Origin: Paraburkholderia aromaticivorans
GTDB lineage: Bacteria; Pseudomonadota; Gammaproteobacteria; Burkholderiales; Burkholderiaceae
Assembly: GCF_002278075.1 (NCBI RefSeq)
Contig: NZ_CP022989.1
Span: 4,092,001-4,156,000, forward strand
Length of the DNA stretch: 64,000 nucleotides
Direction of reading: 5' to 3'
This document shows, piece by piece, positions 46,480-56,483 of the stretch. The stretch's first letter is position 1, and the number at the start of each line of letters is the position of its first letter. Both the position numbers and the translations under genes were made by a program. The notes beneath the pieces are model-generated. The model ran no database searches. It was not told where the DNA came from and worked only from the letters and a program-made list of their open reading frames with translations.

Positions 46480-47346
46480 TTATCTGTCGCGCGCCACCGA
46501 ACGAGCCGGATTGGCCCTGCCGCGCACTGCCTGATAGCCCCAGAACACGTAACCGGACAGGCCGTAGAGCACGAACAGGCCGAACAGCATCAGCGGCGGG
46601 TCGGAGGACACCAGCACGAACGCGACCACCACCAGCAGTATCACGCCGAATGGCACGCGATGCCGTACGTCGAGCGCCTTGCCGCTATAGAACGGCGCGT
46701 TCGACACCATCGTCACGCCCGCGTAGATGGTCAGCACGAAGGCGACCCAAGGCAGCCAGACCAGTTTGAGCGGCACGCGGTTGTCCGTGGCGAGCCACAC
46801 GAAGCCGGCGATCAGCGCCGCGGCAGCCGGGCTCGGCATGCCCTGGAAGAAGCGCTTGTCCACCACGCCGATGTTCGTGTTGAACCGCGCGAGACGCAAT
46901 GCCGCACCCGAACAGTAGACGAACGCCGCAAGCCAGCCCCAGCGGCCGAGGTCCTTCAGAATCCACTCATACATGACGAGCGCCGGCGCGACGCCGAACG
47001 ACACCATGTCGGAGAGGCTGTCGAACTGCTCGCCGAACGCGCTTTGCGTATGCGTCATGCGGGCGACGCGGCCGTCCATGCCGTCGAGCACCATGGCCAC
47101 GAAAATCGCGATGGCCGCGACCTCGAAGCGCACATTCATGGCCTGCACCACGGCGAAGAAGCCGCAGAACAGCGCCGCCGTGGTGAAGGCGTTCGGCAGC
47201 AGATAGATGCCGCGCTTTCTCAGGAACTGCTGGCGCTGCGCGCGCCGGCTGTCGACCGCCGCCTCCGTCACTATCGGCTTGTTACGGCGGAACGGACGCG
47301 GCAGCGGTCCGCTGTTACGGGGTCGACGCGGTTTGAATGCGGCCAT
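46480..47346 (-). CDS. pssA: CDP-diacylglycerol-serine O-phosphatidyltransferase
   Basis: A 288-residue membrane enzyme of the CDP-alcohol phosphatidyltransferase family. The catalytic motif DG-x2-AR-x8-G-x3-D-x3-D is complete (Asp91 to Asp113, DGRVARMTHTQSAFGEQFDS onward). About eight hydrophobic helices follow. It makes phosphatidylserine from CDP-diacylglycerol and serine. psd, the next step to phosphatidylethanolamine, lies 24 bases upstream in the same operon. The protein is of the membrane-bound type II class rather than the ribosome-associated E. coli type. Confidence 0.94.
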   Translation of the reverse strand: MAAFKPRRPRNSGPLPRPFRRNKPIVTEAAVDSRRAQRQQFLRKRGIYLLPNAFTTAALFCGFFAVVQAMNVRFEVAAIAIFVAMVLDGMDGRVARMTHTQSAFGEQFDSLSDMVSFGVAPALVMYEWILKDLGRWGWLAAFVYCSGAALRLARFNTNIGVVDKRFFQGMPSPAAAALIAGFVWLATDNRVPLKLVWLPWVAFVLTIYAGVTMVSNAPFYSGKALDVRHRVPFGVILLVVVAFVLVSSDPPLMLFGLFVLYGLSGYVFWGYQAVRGRANPARSVARDR

Positions 47347-47370
47347 TCGGAAAACCTCCTTGGTGCCGCT

Positions 47371-48009
47371 TTATAGTTCAGCGAGGATCGTGGACGACGC
47401 GGAAACCTTTTCGCCAATCGACACACGCGGACGGCTGCCCACCGGCAGATACACGTCGACACGCGAACCGAAGCGGATAAATCCGTAACGTTGACCACGG
47501 GTGAGCGGCTCACCTGCCCGTACGTAGCAAAGAATGCGCCGCGCGATCAAACCGGCGATCTGCACCGAGGTCACGGTCTGGCCGCCGGCCATTTCGATCA
47601 CCACCGCATTGCGTTCGTTTTCGGTCGAAGCCTTGTCCACCGCGGCATTCAGATACGCGCCCGGGAAATATTCGACCTTGGAGATCGCGCCATCCACCGG
47701 CGAGCGTTGCGAGTGGACGTTGAAGACGTTCATGAACACGCTGATCTTCAGCGCTTCACGATTGGCGTACGGATCGTGCGCGGTTTCGACTGCGACGATA
47801 CGGCCGTCGGCCGGGCAGAGCACGGCATTTGCCTGAGTGGGGATCGGCCGTGCCGGGTCGCGGAAGAACTGCACGACGAAAATCAGCAGCAGCCAGAACA
47901 GCCATGAAACGCCGAACCCCGCGAAGAAGTGAATCAGTAGTGCAACGGCGGCCGCGATGGCGATAAACGGCCAGCCTTCTCGCGCGATGATCGGATGAGG
48001 GTAATTCAT
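47371..48009 (-). CDS. psd: phosphatidylserine decarboxylase proenzyme (short form)
   Basis: A 212-residue proenzyme. Two hydrophobic helices lie near the N-terminus (about 12-45). [13 protein letters not shown] and [11 protein letters not shown] are conserved. The self-cleavage site is the GS in [15 protein letters not shown] near residue 180, which generates the pyruvoyl group. It converts phosphatidylserine to phosphatidylethanolamine. The start [13 protein letters not shown] has only a weak ribosome site. It is the short archaeal/alpha-type form. It precedes pssA, forming a two-gene phospholipid operon between the ilv genes and leuA. Confidence 0.94.
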   Translation of the reverse strand: MNYPHPIIAREGWPFIAIAAAVALLIHFFAGFGVSWLFWLLLIFVVQFFRDPARPIPTQANAVLCPADGRIVAVETAHDPYANREALKISVFMNVFNVHSQRSPVDGAISKVEYFPGAYLNAAVDKASTENERNAVVIEMAGGQTVTSVQIAGLIARRILCYVRAGEPLTRGQRYGFIRFGSRVDVYLPVGSRPRVSIGEKVSASSTILAEL

Positions 48010-48046
48010 GAATGGCTTCTGTGTTTTTGTAAAACCGTAGGATAGC

Positions 48047-48085
48047 AAAAGCCGCCCAGGGTTCAGCACCCTTGGACGGCTTTTT
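48047..48085 (-). terminator. intrinsic terminator downstream of ilvC
   Basis: AAAAGCCG-x-CCAGGGTT pairs with AACCCTTGG-x-CGGCTTTT-type arms around CAGC (one wobble, one mismatch). The minus strand ends in TTTT. It is 54-92 bases past ilvC and ends the ilvBNC unit before psd. Confidence 0.85.
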
Positions 48086-48139
48086 GATCTGTCCGGCGGT
48101 TGCGGCACACCGCCGCGCCGGACCTAAGTCAGGACAGGC

Positions 48140-49183
<1,044 letters not shown>

Positions 49184-49276
49184 TCAGTGAGATTCAGATA
49201 CTGCATATAGTTGTTGCTGGCCGGGTTCTTAAAGGCACTGCCCGGCCTGGATCGAGACGAGCTGAACGCTCGCGCG

Positions 49277-49768
49277 TCACACCTTCAAAATGCGCTCGCC
49301 GCGCCCGATACCCGAGCTGCCGGTGCGGACCGTTTCGAGAATCGCGGTGGCGTCGAGCCCTTCGATGAAGGCATCGAGCTTCTCGCTCGCGCCCGTCAGT
49401 TCGATCGTGTAGGTCTTTTCAGTGACGTCGATGATGCGGCCGCGGAAAATATCCGACATCCGCTTCATCTCCTCACGTTCCTTGCCGACCGCCCTCACCT
49501 TGATCAACATCAGCTCGCGCTCGATGTGGGCGCCCTCGGTAAGGTCGACCACTTTCACCACCTCGATCAGGCGGTTCAGATGCTTCGTGATCTGTTCGAT
49601 CACGTCGTCCGAGCCAATGGAGACGATGGTCATGCGCGACAGCGAACGGTCTTCGGTCGGAGCCACCGTCAAGGTTTCAATGTTGTAGCCGCGTGCCGAG
49701 AAGAGACCAACCACGCGTGATAACGCGCCCGGTTCGTTTTCCAGCAGGACGGAAATGATGTGTCTCAT
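49277..49768 (-). CDS. ilvN: acetolactate synthase small (regulatory) subunit
   Basis: A 163-residue ACT-domain protein. The ligand-binding signature LLENEPGALSRVVGLFSARGYNI is at the N-terminus, and a C-terminal ACT-like domain follows (about 80-158). It stimulates the catalytic subunit and confers valine feedback inhibition. It follows ilvB after 134 bases. The equivalent genes are also named ilvH. Confidence 0.95.
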   Translation of the reverse strand: MRHIISVLLENEPGALSRVVGLFSARGYNIETLTVAPTEDRSLSRMTIVSIGSDDVIEQITKHLNRLIEVVKVVDLTEGAHIERELMLIKVRAVGKEREEMKRMSDIFRGRIIDVTEKTYTIELTGASEKLDAFIEGLDATAILETVRTGSSGIGRGERILKV

Positions 49769-49902
49769 GTTTCGCTTCTTCCAGATGTTTTGTCGATGTC
49801 TGCGAACGGTTCGCGCCGCTTCGTCCGCTGGTCGCCTTTCATGAAGGCGCGCATGACGAAGCCGGCGCGGCGCTCAGGTGTTTGAACCCAAGCGCGCCGT
49901 CG

Positions 49903-51666
49903 TTATAGATCTTCCGAACCCATGAGCATCTCGGTGATGCCCTTGCCGGCCTGGACCATCGGCCAGACGTTTTCGGTCGGATCGGTCTGGAAATCGAGAA
50001 ACACCGTGCGATCTTTCAGGCGCAGCGCTTCCTTCAACGCCGGCTCGACATCGGCCGTGCGTTCGATACGCATGCCGACGTGGCCGTACGCTTCGGCGAG
50101 CTTCACGAAATCCGGCAGCGCATCCATGTACGAATGCGAATAGCGCTTGCTGTATTCGATCTGCTGCCACTGGCGAACCATGCCCAGATAGCGGTTGTTC
50201 AGCGAAATGATCTTCACCGGAGTCTCATACTGCTTGCAGGTGGAGAGCTCCTGGATACACATCTGGATCGAGCCTTCGCCCGTGATGCAGAGCACGTCGT
50301 CGTCCGGGTGCGCCATCTTCACGCCCATCGCCGCCGGCAGGCCGAAGCCCATCGTGCCGAGACCACCGGAGTTGATCCAGCGGCGCGGCTTGTTGAAGCG
50401 ATAGAACTGCGCCGCCCACATCTGGTGCTGGCCGACGTCGGAACACACGAAGGCATTGCCGTCGGTCAGTTCCCACGCCTTTTCCACCACGTACTGCGGC
50501 TTGATGATGTCGCTCTTGCGGTCGAACTTCAGGCAGTCTTTCGCGCGCCAGGCTTCGATGTCCTTCCACCAGTCGGCGAGCGCCGCGGTGTCGGGGCCAT
50601 GCTCGGCCGTTTGCAACTGCTCGATCAGCTCCTTCAGCACTTCCTTCACGTCGCCGACGATAGGAATGTCGACCTTGACGCGCTTGGAGATGGAGGACGG
50701 ATCGATGTCGATATGGATGATCTTGCGCGGCCGCGACGCGAAGTGCGCCGGGTCGCCGATCACACGGTCGTCGAAACGCGCGCCGATCGCGATCAGCACG
50801 TCGCAGTGCTGCATCGCCATGTTGGCTTCGTACGTGCCATGCATGCCGAGCATGCCGAGGAACTTCTTGTCGCTCGCGCGGTAGCCGCCCAGACCCATCA
50901 ACGTGTTGGTGACCGGGTAGCCGAGCAGGTCGGCGAACTGGTTCAACTCACGCGATGCGTCCGCGAGAATGATGCCGCCGCCGGTGTAGATATAAGGACG
51001 CTTGGCCGACAGCAGCAAGGACACGGCCTTGCGGATCTGACCGGAGTGGCCCTTGGTAACCGGGTTATACGAGCGCAGCGAAACGGTCTTGAGCGGTTCG
51101 TACTGGCACGGCGCCTTCGACACGTCTTTCGGAATGTCGATCAGCACCGGGCCGGGACGGCCGGTACGGGCAATGTAGAAGGCTTTCTTGACGGTGGCGG
51201 CGAGGTCGCGCACGTCCTTCACGAGGAAGTTGTGCTTCACGCAAGGACGCGTGATACCGACCGTGTCGCACTCCTGGAACGCATCCTGGCCGATCGCGGC
51301 GGTCGGCACCTGGCCGCTGATCACCACCATCGGGATCGAATCCATGTACGCGGTGGCGATGCCGGTCACCGCATTGGTGACGCCGGGGCCGGAGGTCACG
51401 AGGCACACACCGACCTTGCCGGTGGAACGCGCATAGGCGTCGGCGGCGTGGACCGCGGCCTGTTCGTGGCGCACGAGGACGTGCTGGAACTTGTCCTGCT
51501 TGTACAGCTCGTCGTAAATGTAGAGTACCGAGCCGCCGGGATAGCCCCAGACAAACTCGACGTCTTCGTCGGCCAGTGCCTTCATGAGCACGGTGGCGCC
51601 GATAGAGTCAGCTTCGGGATGAGGGGTCGTATCCGACGTGGAGAATTCCGCGCTGGGCATATTCAT
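49903..51666 (-). CDS. ilvB: acetolactate synthase large (catalytic) subunit
   Basis: A 587-residue thiamine-diphosphate enzyme. The N-terminal Pyr domain has GYPGGSVLYIYDELYK and the catalytic glutamate in VRHEQAAVHAADAYAR. The central FAD-binding domain is at about 210-350. The PP domain carries the TPP motif CITGEGSIQM followed by SLNNRYLG. It condenses pyruvate with pyruvate or 2-ketobutyrate. AAGGTGA lies 4 bases before the ATG. Expression is probably from the promoter at 51814-51842, giving a leader of about 140 bases with no obvious leader peptide. Confidence 0.96.
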   Translation of the reverse strand: MNMPSAEFSTSDTTPHPEADSIGATVLMKALADEDVEFVWGYPGGSVLYIYDELYKQDKFQHVLVRHEQAAVHAADAYARSTGKVGVCLVTSGPGVTNAVTGIATAYMDSIPMVVISGQVPTAAIGQDAFQECDTVGITRPCVKHNFLVKDVRDLAATVKKAFYIARTGRPGPVLIDIPKDVSKAPCQYEPLKTVSLRSYNPVTKGHSGQIRKAVSLLLSAKRPYIYTGGGIILADASRELNQFADLLGYPVTNTLMGLGGYRASDKKFLGMLGMHGTYEANMAMQHCDVLIAIGARFDDRVIGDPAHFASRPRKIIHIDIDPSSISKRVKVDIPIVGDVKEVLKELIEQLQTAEHGPDTAALADWWKDIEAWRAKDCLKFDRKSDIIKPQYVVEKAWELTDGNAFVCSDVGQHQMWAAQFYRFNKPRRWINSGGLGTMGFGLPAAMGVKMAHPDDDVLCITGEGSIQMCIQELSTCKQYETPVKIISLNNRYLGMVRQWQQIEYSKRYSHSYMDALPDFVKLAEAYGHVGMRIERTADVEPALKEALRLKDRTVFLDFQTDPTENVWPMVQAGKGITEMLMGSEDL

Positions 51667-51813
51667 TTATTCACCTTTCGAATTTTCGGCAAAAAATTGA
51701 TCGGGTGCTCTCTGCCGGGCTTGTGGCTCGGGTTCAAGCGGCGCGTCCAGTTGACAGGTGAGCTTCTTGGGCCACACCTCAATGAGACAAGTCACTTATG
51801 TTGCGAACCAGCG

Positions 51814-51842
51814 ACGATATCTGCAGACGCCCGCGCGGTCAA
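51814..51842 (-). promoter_or_regulatory. promoter of the ilvB-ilvN-ilvC operon
   Basis: Minus strand TTGACC (51842-51837, 5/6 of the -35), a 17-base spacer, TATCGT (51819-51814, 4/6 of the -10). The predicted start is near 51807. It lies in the divergent region with the sigma-factor gene. Confidence 0.6.
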
Positions 51843-52018
51843 GCAAATATTGCCTGGCCGCGCTGCGCCGAACTCTCGGTATTGACCGAAAGCTTGTTAT
51901 TGAGATGCAAGCTGAGTCACGTTTCGCCCCAGCGGCGCAAAAGTTTGTTAGCATCCGCGAGTTTTACGACATTTTTCGACCGATTACGCGCACGCTCGCT
52001 GCGCCGACCCCCAAACGG

Positions 52019-52582
52019 ATGGCATCAGACAAGGAACTCGCCGATTTTCTGGCGGGCGTCGAAAGGCGCGCATTCAAGCAGACGGTCTACGCCGTGCGGG
52101 ACGACGACGCCTCGCTGGATATCGTGCAGGACGCGATGATCAAGCTCGCCGAAAAATATGGCGACCGTCCGGCGGCCGAACTTCCGCTGCTGTTTCAGCG
52201 TATTCTCCAGAATGCGATGCACGACTATTTCCGTCGTGCCAAAGTGCGCAATACTTGGGTGAGTCTTTTTTCGTCGCTCGGCAACGCCGACGACGACGAA
52301 TTCGATCCTCTCGAAACCTTCGAGGCGCAGCAAGGCTCGGCGGGCGCCGAAAGCAATGAACAGAAGCTCGAACGCGAACAGGTTCTGCAGTTAATCGACG
52401 ACGAGATCCAAAAATTACCGGCACGTCAACGGGAGGCGTTTCTCATGCGTTATTGGGAAGATATGGATGTCGCCGAGACTGCCGCCGCAATGGGCTGCTC
52501 CGAAGGCAGTGTGAAGACGCACTGCTCGCGGGCCACCCACACGCTGGCGCAAGCGCTCAAGGCCAAAGGAATCACGCTATGA
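52019..52582 (+). CDS. ECF-type RNA polymerase sigma factor
   Basis: A 187-residue sigma-70 family protein. Region 2 spans about 15-90, with SLDIVQDAMIKLAEKYGDRP and ILQNAMHDYFRRAKVRN. Region 4 spans about 125-180, with IQKLPARQREAFLMRYWEDM and the helix-turn-helix ETAAAMGCSEGSVKTHCSRA. The start MASDKELADFLAGVE is the likely ATG, although a frame is open far upstream and the ribosome site is weak. Its stop overlaps the next gene (ATGA), a one-helix membrane protein that could be its anti-sigma factor. The regulon is unknown. Confidence 0.9.
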   Translation: MASDKELADFLAGVERRAFKQTVYAVRDDDASLDIVQDAMIKLAEKYGDRPAAELPLLFQRILQNAMHDYFRRAKVRNTWVSLFSSLGNADDDEFDPLETFEAQQGSAGAESNEQKLEREQVLQLIDDEIQKLPARQREAFLMRYWEDMDVAETAAAMGCSEGSVKTHCSRATHTLAQALKAKGITL

Positions 52583-53007
52583 GCTCCCTCGAAACCAAAG
52601 AACTCGAGTTCGCCCGCCAGGTGCGCCGCGCGCTCGACGAAAACGCTGCCAGCATTCCGTCCGCCACCGTCGATCGGCTCGCCGCGGCGCGCCGTGCCGC
52701 GCTCGCCCGCAAAAAGCCCGACACCGTGAGCGCGCCCGTGTTCGTGCCGGCCCTGGCCGGCGCGGGCATGCCCGCCGGCGTGCCGCAGGTCGAACTGCCG
52801 CAGCGCCGCCGTTCGCCGCTGCGCCGCTTCGCGCTGGCGTGGCCGCTCGTCGCACTGGTCGTCAGCCTCGTGGGAATCGCCTACTGGGAAGACCAGCAAC
52901 GCACCGCCGAGCTCGCCGATATCGATGCCGCCATGTTAAGCGACGACCTGCCGCTCAATGCCTATCTCGACCACGGTTTCAACGCGTACCTTTCACGCGC
53001 CCATTGA
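52579..53007 (+). CDS. DUF3619 family single-pass membrane protein (candidate anti-sigma factor)
   Basis: A 142-residue protein. About 90 residues with a charged helical N-terminus (LETKELEFARQVRRALDENA) come first. One transmembrane helix follows (about 93-112, WPLVALVVSLVGIAYW), then a short tail ending AYLDHGFNAYLSRAH. The topology of small cytoplasmic domain, one helix and short outer tail, plus the 4-base overlap with the sigma gene, is what anti-sigma factors look like. DUF3619 has no proven function. Confidence 0.82.
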   Translation: MSSLETKELEFARQVRRALDENAASIPSATVDRLAAARRAALARKKPDTVSAPVFVPALAGAGMPAGVPQVELPQRRRSPLRRFALAWPLVALVVSLVGIAYWEDQQRTAELADIDAAMLSDDLPLNAYLDHGFNAYLSRAH

Positions 53008-53023
53008 GCGGGAGATTCCTCGG

Positions 53024-53782
53024 GTGAGTTACAAGCGCGGCCTGGCCGTTGTTTTCGGATGCACGATCGCGGCCCTGGTGTCGTTTGCCGCGACATATCC
53101 GCGCTTTTACCCGGGTCCGTCGACCGCCAGCGCGCCCGCCGCGGGCGGCAACGCCACCGCGAAGGCGCCCGCACCCGCGCTCGCCGTCGAATTACCCAGC
53201 CTGCCCGGCAGCAACAGCCCGATGGCGTGGACGCGCCTGACTTCGGCCGAGCATATCGCGCTCGCGCCGTTCGAAGCCCAATGGGACTCGTTTAGCGACG
53301 AACGCAAGCGAAAATGGATCAAGATCGCGTCGCGTTACCCGAAGATGTCGCCGGATGCGCAAAAACGCCTGCATGAGCGCATGACGGAGTGGACCCGCAT
53401 GACGCCGGATCAGCGGCGTGTTGCACGCGAAAACTATCAGGTATCGAAGGAGTTGCCGCGCGAAACGCGGCAGAACGCGTGGAAGGCCTATCAGCAGCTG
53501 TCCCCGGAGCAAAAGGAACGGCTCGCCGCCAGCGAGCGTAAACGGCGGCCCAGCGTGGTCAGCGCGCCGCCGTCGGGCCGCAGCGAGATCAAGGGGCTCG
53601 ACCGCCTGGTCAATGCCCGTGAGCACGGTGCAAGCGGCGCCGCGGCCGCGAGCATCGCGGCGGCCGCGTCGTTGCCGAGCCCGGCCGCCGCGCCGCCGAT
53701 TCCCGCTGCCGGCAGCTTCGTGCCCGCGACGCCGCTGCCGGTTTCACCGGCCGAGGCGCCATCCATCTTCAACGGCTCCTGA
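53024..53782 (+). CDS. DUF3106 family protein
   Basis: A 252-residue protein from a GTG start (VSYKRGLAVVFGC), with GGGAG about 11 bases upstream. An N-terminal hydrophobic segment (about 8-24) is a signal anchor. The central 75-165 region has repeated tryptophan-containing helical units (FEAQWDSFSDERKRKWIKIA, MTEWTRMTPDQRRVARENYQ, QNAWKAYQQLSPEQKERLAA), the DUF3106 pattern. The C-terminus is Ala/Pro-rich. It probably lies in the periplasm. It is cotranscribed with the sigma factor, DUF3619 and RDD genes. Confidence 0.82.
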   Translation: MSYKRGLAVVFGCTIAALVSFAATYPRFYPGPSTASAPAAGGNATAKAPAPALAVELPSLPGSNSPMAWTRLTSAEHIALAPFEAQWDSFSDERKRKWIKIASRYPKMSPDAQKRLHERMTEWTRMTPDQRRVARENYQVSKELPRETRQNAWKAYQQLSPEQKERLAASERKRRPSVVSAPPSGRSEIKGLDRLVNAREHGASGAAAASIAAAASLPSPAAAPPIPAAGSFVPATPLPVSPAEAPSIFNGS

Positions 53783-53796
53783 GCGGGCGCCCCACC

Positions 53797-54318
53797 GTGT
53801 CGCAGCCGCTCACCACCCCGGCCTTGCCCGTCGATACGGCCGGCAATTCGCCCACCGTGCGGCGGCGTCTCGCGGCGCTGCTGTACGAAGCGCTGATCCT
53901 GTTCGGCGTGGTGTTCGTCGCCGGCTATCTGTTCAGCACGCTGACCCAGCAACGCAACGGGCTGACCCATCACAACCTGCTGGCGGCCTGGATCGGCCTC
54001 GTGGTCGGTGTGTATTTCGTCTGGTTCTGGACCCACAGCGGCCAGACCTTGCCGATGAAAACCTGGCGCCTGCGCGTCGTCGCCGCCGACGGCGCGCCGC
54101 TCTCGACCGGCCGCGCAATCGCCCGCTACGTGCTCGCGTGGCTGTGGTTTCTGCCGCCGCTCGCGCTCCATCCATTGCTCGGACTCAAGCTGCCGCAAAC
54201 GTTGATGATCGCCGGCATCTGGTTCGTGCTGTGGGCCGCCACCGGCCGGTTCGATCCGCAACGCAAATTCCTCCACGACCGCCTCGCCGGCACGCGGGTG
54301 GTTAGCGTCGCACGGTGA
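53797..54318 (+). CDS. RDD family membrane protein
   Basis: A 173-residue protein with three to four hydrophobic helices. It has the family features RRRLAALLYEALILFGVVF (arginine and aspartate-like positions of RDD) and GQTLPMKTWRLRVVAADG, with RKFLHDRLAGTRVV at the C-terminus. The start is GTG at 53797, 14 bases after the DUF3106 stop. Function is unknown; some RDD proteins influence ion transport. It is the last gene of the sigma-factor operon. Confidence 0.87.
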   Translation: MSQPLTTPALPVDTAGNSPTVRRRLAALLYEALILFGVVFVAGYLFSTLTQQRNGLTHHNLLAAWIGLVVGVYFVWFWTHSGQTLPMKTWRLRVVAADGAPLSTGRAIARYVLAWLWFLPPLALHPLLGLKLPQTLMIAGIWFVLWAATGRFDPQRKFLHDRLAGTRVVSVAR

Positions 54319-54417
54319 TCGGCCGGGCGGTTCTTTCGCTCTCCCCTCGCTTTACCGCCCCTCACACCCACCGCCTCATCTGCGCCCGCGCCTCGCAGTA
54401 ATAAGAACTTCTCATGA

Positions 54418-54435
54418 CTGTCACGGCACAGTCAC
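54418..54435 (+). promoter_or_regulatory. possible Pho box upstream of the lipid-remodelling genes
   Basis: CTGTCAC-GGCA-CAGTCAC has the 7-4-7 spacing of a PhoB box (consensus half-site CTGTCAY). The left half-site matches fully; the right differs at one clear position. It lies 44 bases before the first ATG. It can also be read as a 7-bp inverted repeat TGACTGT/ACAGTCA (54415-54434). The downstream -10 is poor. Confidence 0.4.
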
Positions 54436-54479
54436 GCTCACGCGGCCCAATACGGCCACTGCAACTCGACGCGTGAGCC

Positions 54480-55421
54480 ATGGACCCCAGAACGTCCGCG
54501 ACTTCCCTGTTCCGCCAGACCGGCCCGAGCGTCGACCCCGTCGCGTTCCGCCCGGAACCCAATCAGAGTCACGGTTTGCCGTTGCCCGTGGCGCCACTGC
54601 CGCTCGACGCCAACGCCGGCCAGCACGACGACGACCACGCCGCGCCGCACCGCTTCCGCACCATCTGGCTCTCCGACATCCATCTCGGCTCGAGCGGCTG
54701 TCAGGCGCCTTATCTGCTGGACTTCCTGCGCCATACCGAGTCGGAGTATCTGTACCTCGTGGGCGACATCATCGACGGCTGGCAGTTGAAGAAAGGCTGG
54801 TACTGGCCGCAGGCGCACAACGACGTCGTGCAGAAGGTGCTGCGCAAGGCGCGCAAAGGCACCCAGGTGATCTACGTGCCCGGCAATCACGACGAAGCCG
54901 CGCGCCAGTTCTGCGACCTCGCGTTCGGCGACATCCACGTGCGCGGCGAGGCGTTTCACACCACGCTCGCCGGCAAGCGTCTGTGGATCGTGCACGGCGA
55001 TCTGTTCGACGGCGTGATCCAGCACGCCAAGTGGCTCGCCTATCTCGGCGACACGCTCTACACGATGATCCTGATCCTGAACCGCTGGTTCAACCGGATC
55101 CGCAGCCGGCTCGGTTTTCCGTACTGGTCGCTGTCGCAGTACCTGAAGCATCAGGTGAAGAACGCGGTGAATTTCATCTCCTCGTTCGAACGCGTGATGA
55201 CCGACGAAGCACGCCGCCGCGGCTGCGACGGCGTGGTCTGCGGCCACATCCATAAAGCCGAGATACGCGATATCGACGGCGTGCTGTATTGCAACGACGG
55301 CGACTGGGTCGAAAGCCTGTCGGCACTCGTCGAAACGTATGAAGGCGAACTCAAGGTGATCTACTGGACCGTGATGCGCTCCCCGGAAGTGGGCGTGCAA
55401 AAGGCCCGGGCGACCGCGTAA
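54480..55421 (+). CDS. metallophosphoesterase, PlcP/LpxH-like
   Basis: A 313-residue calcineurin-fold phosphoesterase. Metal ligands are visible in order: SDIHLGS (Asp66, His68), GDIIDGW (Asp96, Asp99), GNHDE (Asn136, His137), VHGDLFD (His172) and VCGHIHKAE. A 60-residue low-complexity N-terminus precedes the domain. The family covers UDP-2,3-diacylglucosamine hydrolases and the rhizobial/marine PlcP phospholipase C, which releases diacylglycerol from phospholipids under phosphate limitation. The text around YWPQAHNDVVQKVLRKARKG and KHQVKNAVNFISSFE fits my memory of PlcP. The glycosyltransferase and diacylglycerol kinase genes that follow support PlcP over LpxH. No biochemistry is implied. 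Confidence 0.8.
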   Translation: MDPRTSATSLFRQTGPSVDPVAFRPEPNQSHGLPLPVAPLPLDANAGQHDDDHAAPHRFRTIWLSDIHLGSSGCQAPYLLDFLRHTESEYLYLVGDIIDGWQLKKGWYWPQAHNDVVQKVLRKARKGTQVIYVPGNHDEAARQFCDLAFGDIHVRGEAFHTTLAGKRLWIVHGDLFDGVIQHAKWLAYLGDTLYTMILILNRWFNRIRSRLGFPYWSLSQYLKHQVKNAVNFISSFERVMTDEARRRGCDGVVCGHIHKAEIRDIDGVLYCNDGDWVESLSALVETYEGELKVIYWTVMRSPEVGVQKARATA

Positions 55422-55451
55422 TCCCTCTTAACTTCTATTGGGCCGAAACCG

Positions 55452-56483
55452 ATGAAGATCATGATCGTCACCGACGCATGGGAACCGCAGGTCAATGGCG
55501 TCGTGCGCACGCTGAAAAACACCACGCGCGAACTGAGCGCGCTGGGCCACCGCATCGAACTGCTGACACCGCTCGAATTCAGGACGATTCCTTGCCCGAC
55601 CTATCCGGAGATCCGTCTGTCGCTGCTGCCGCGCCGCAAGCTGCGCCAGCGTATCGACGAATTCGCGCCGGACGCTTTGCACATCGCCACCGAAGGTCCG
55701 CTCGGCATGGCCGCGCGCGCCTACGCGCTGCAGCACAAGCTGCCGTTCACGACCGCTTATCACACGCGCTTTCCGGAGTACGTGCAGGCGCGCTTCGGCA
55801 TTCCGCTCGCCGCGACTTACAAGTTCCTGCACTGGTTTCACAAGCCGTCGCTGTCGGTGATGGCGCCCACGCCGGTCGTGAAAAGCGACCTCGAGAAGTT
55901 CGGTTTCACCAACGTCGTGCTGTGGACGCGCGGTGTCGACCTGGACATCTTTCACCAGATGGACTCGAAGGTGCTCAACACCGCCCGGCCGATCTTTCTG
56001 TACGTGGGACGCGTGGCGGTCGAGAAGAACGTCGAGGCGTTTCTGAAGCTCGATCTGCCCGGCTCGAAGTGGGTTGCCGGCGAGGGCCCCGCGCTCGCCG
56101 AACTGAAGTCGCGGTATCCGCAAGCGAATTACCTGGGCGTACTGACGCAGGCCGAACTGGCGAAGGTCTATGCGGCGGCGGACGTGTTCGTGTTCCCGAG
56201 CCGCACCGACACCTTCGGACTCGTGCTGCTCGAAGCGCTCGCCTGCGGCACGCCGGTCGCGGCGTATCCGGTCACCGGCCCGATCGACGTGCTCGGCGAC
56301 GGCGGCGCCGGCGCGATGCGCGAGGACCTGCGTGAAGCCTGCCTCGAAGCGCTGAAGATCGATCGCAACGATGCGCGCGCGTGGGCCGAACGCTTCTCGT
56401 GGGCCGCGGCCTCCGAGCAGTTCGCCGCGCATCTGAAGCCGCTGCCGCGCGCAGCGTACCGCGAGGAAAGCGCCGCCGCATGA
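55452..56483 (+). CDS. GT4-family glycosyltransferase (Agt-like diacylglycerol glycosyltransferase candidate)
   Basis: A 343-residue GT-B protein. The N-terminal acceptor domain begins MKIMIVTDAWEPQVNGVVRT and contains the conserved AYHTRFPEYVQARFG. The C-terminal nucleotide-sugar domain has the GT4 motif FPSRTDTFGLVLLEALACGT and YVGRVAVEKNVEAFLKL. It would transfer a sugar to a lipid acceptor. Immediately after a PlcP-like gene (30-base gap), the likely acceptor is diacylglycerol, giving a phosphate-free glycolipid as in alpha-proteobacterial plcP-agt clusters. An alpha-mannosyltransferase role in surface glycan synthesis is the alternative. The stop overlaps the next ATG. Confidence 0.85.
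   Translation: MKIMIVTDAWEPQVNGVVRTLKNTTRELSALGHRIELLTPLEFRTIPCPTYPEIRLSLLPRRKLRQRIDEFAPDALHIATEGPLGMAARAYALQHKLPFTTAYHTRFPEYVQARFGIPLAATYKFLHWFHKPSLSVMAPTPVVKSDLEKFGFTNVVLWTRGVDLDIFHQMDSKVLNTARPIFLYVGRVAVEKNVEAFLKLDLPGSKWVAGEGPALAELKSRYPQANYLGVLTQAELAKVYAAADVFVFPSRTDTFGLVLLEALACGTPVAAYPVTGPIDVLGDGGAGAMREDLREACLEALKIDRNDARAWAERFSWAAASEQFAAHLKPLPRAAYREESAAA

Noticed and set aside
51667..51806. Leader peptide for ilvB attenuation
   Set aside because: The only short frame (starting GTG after GAGG) has few branched-chain codons, and no stable terminator hairpin was found before ilvB.
54480..55421. Plain annotation as lpxH
   Set aside because: The fold is shared, but the position before a GT4 transferase and dgkA, plus the long N-terminus, favours a PlcP-like role. 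I keep LpxH as the alternative rather than the call.
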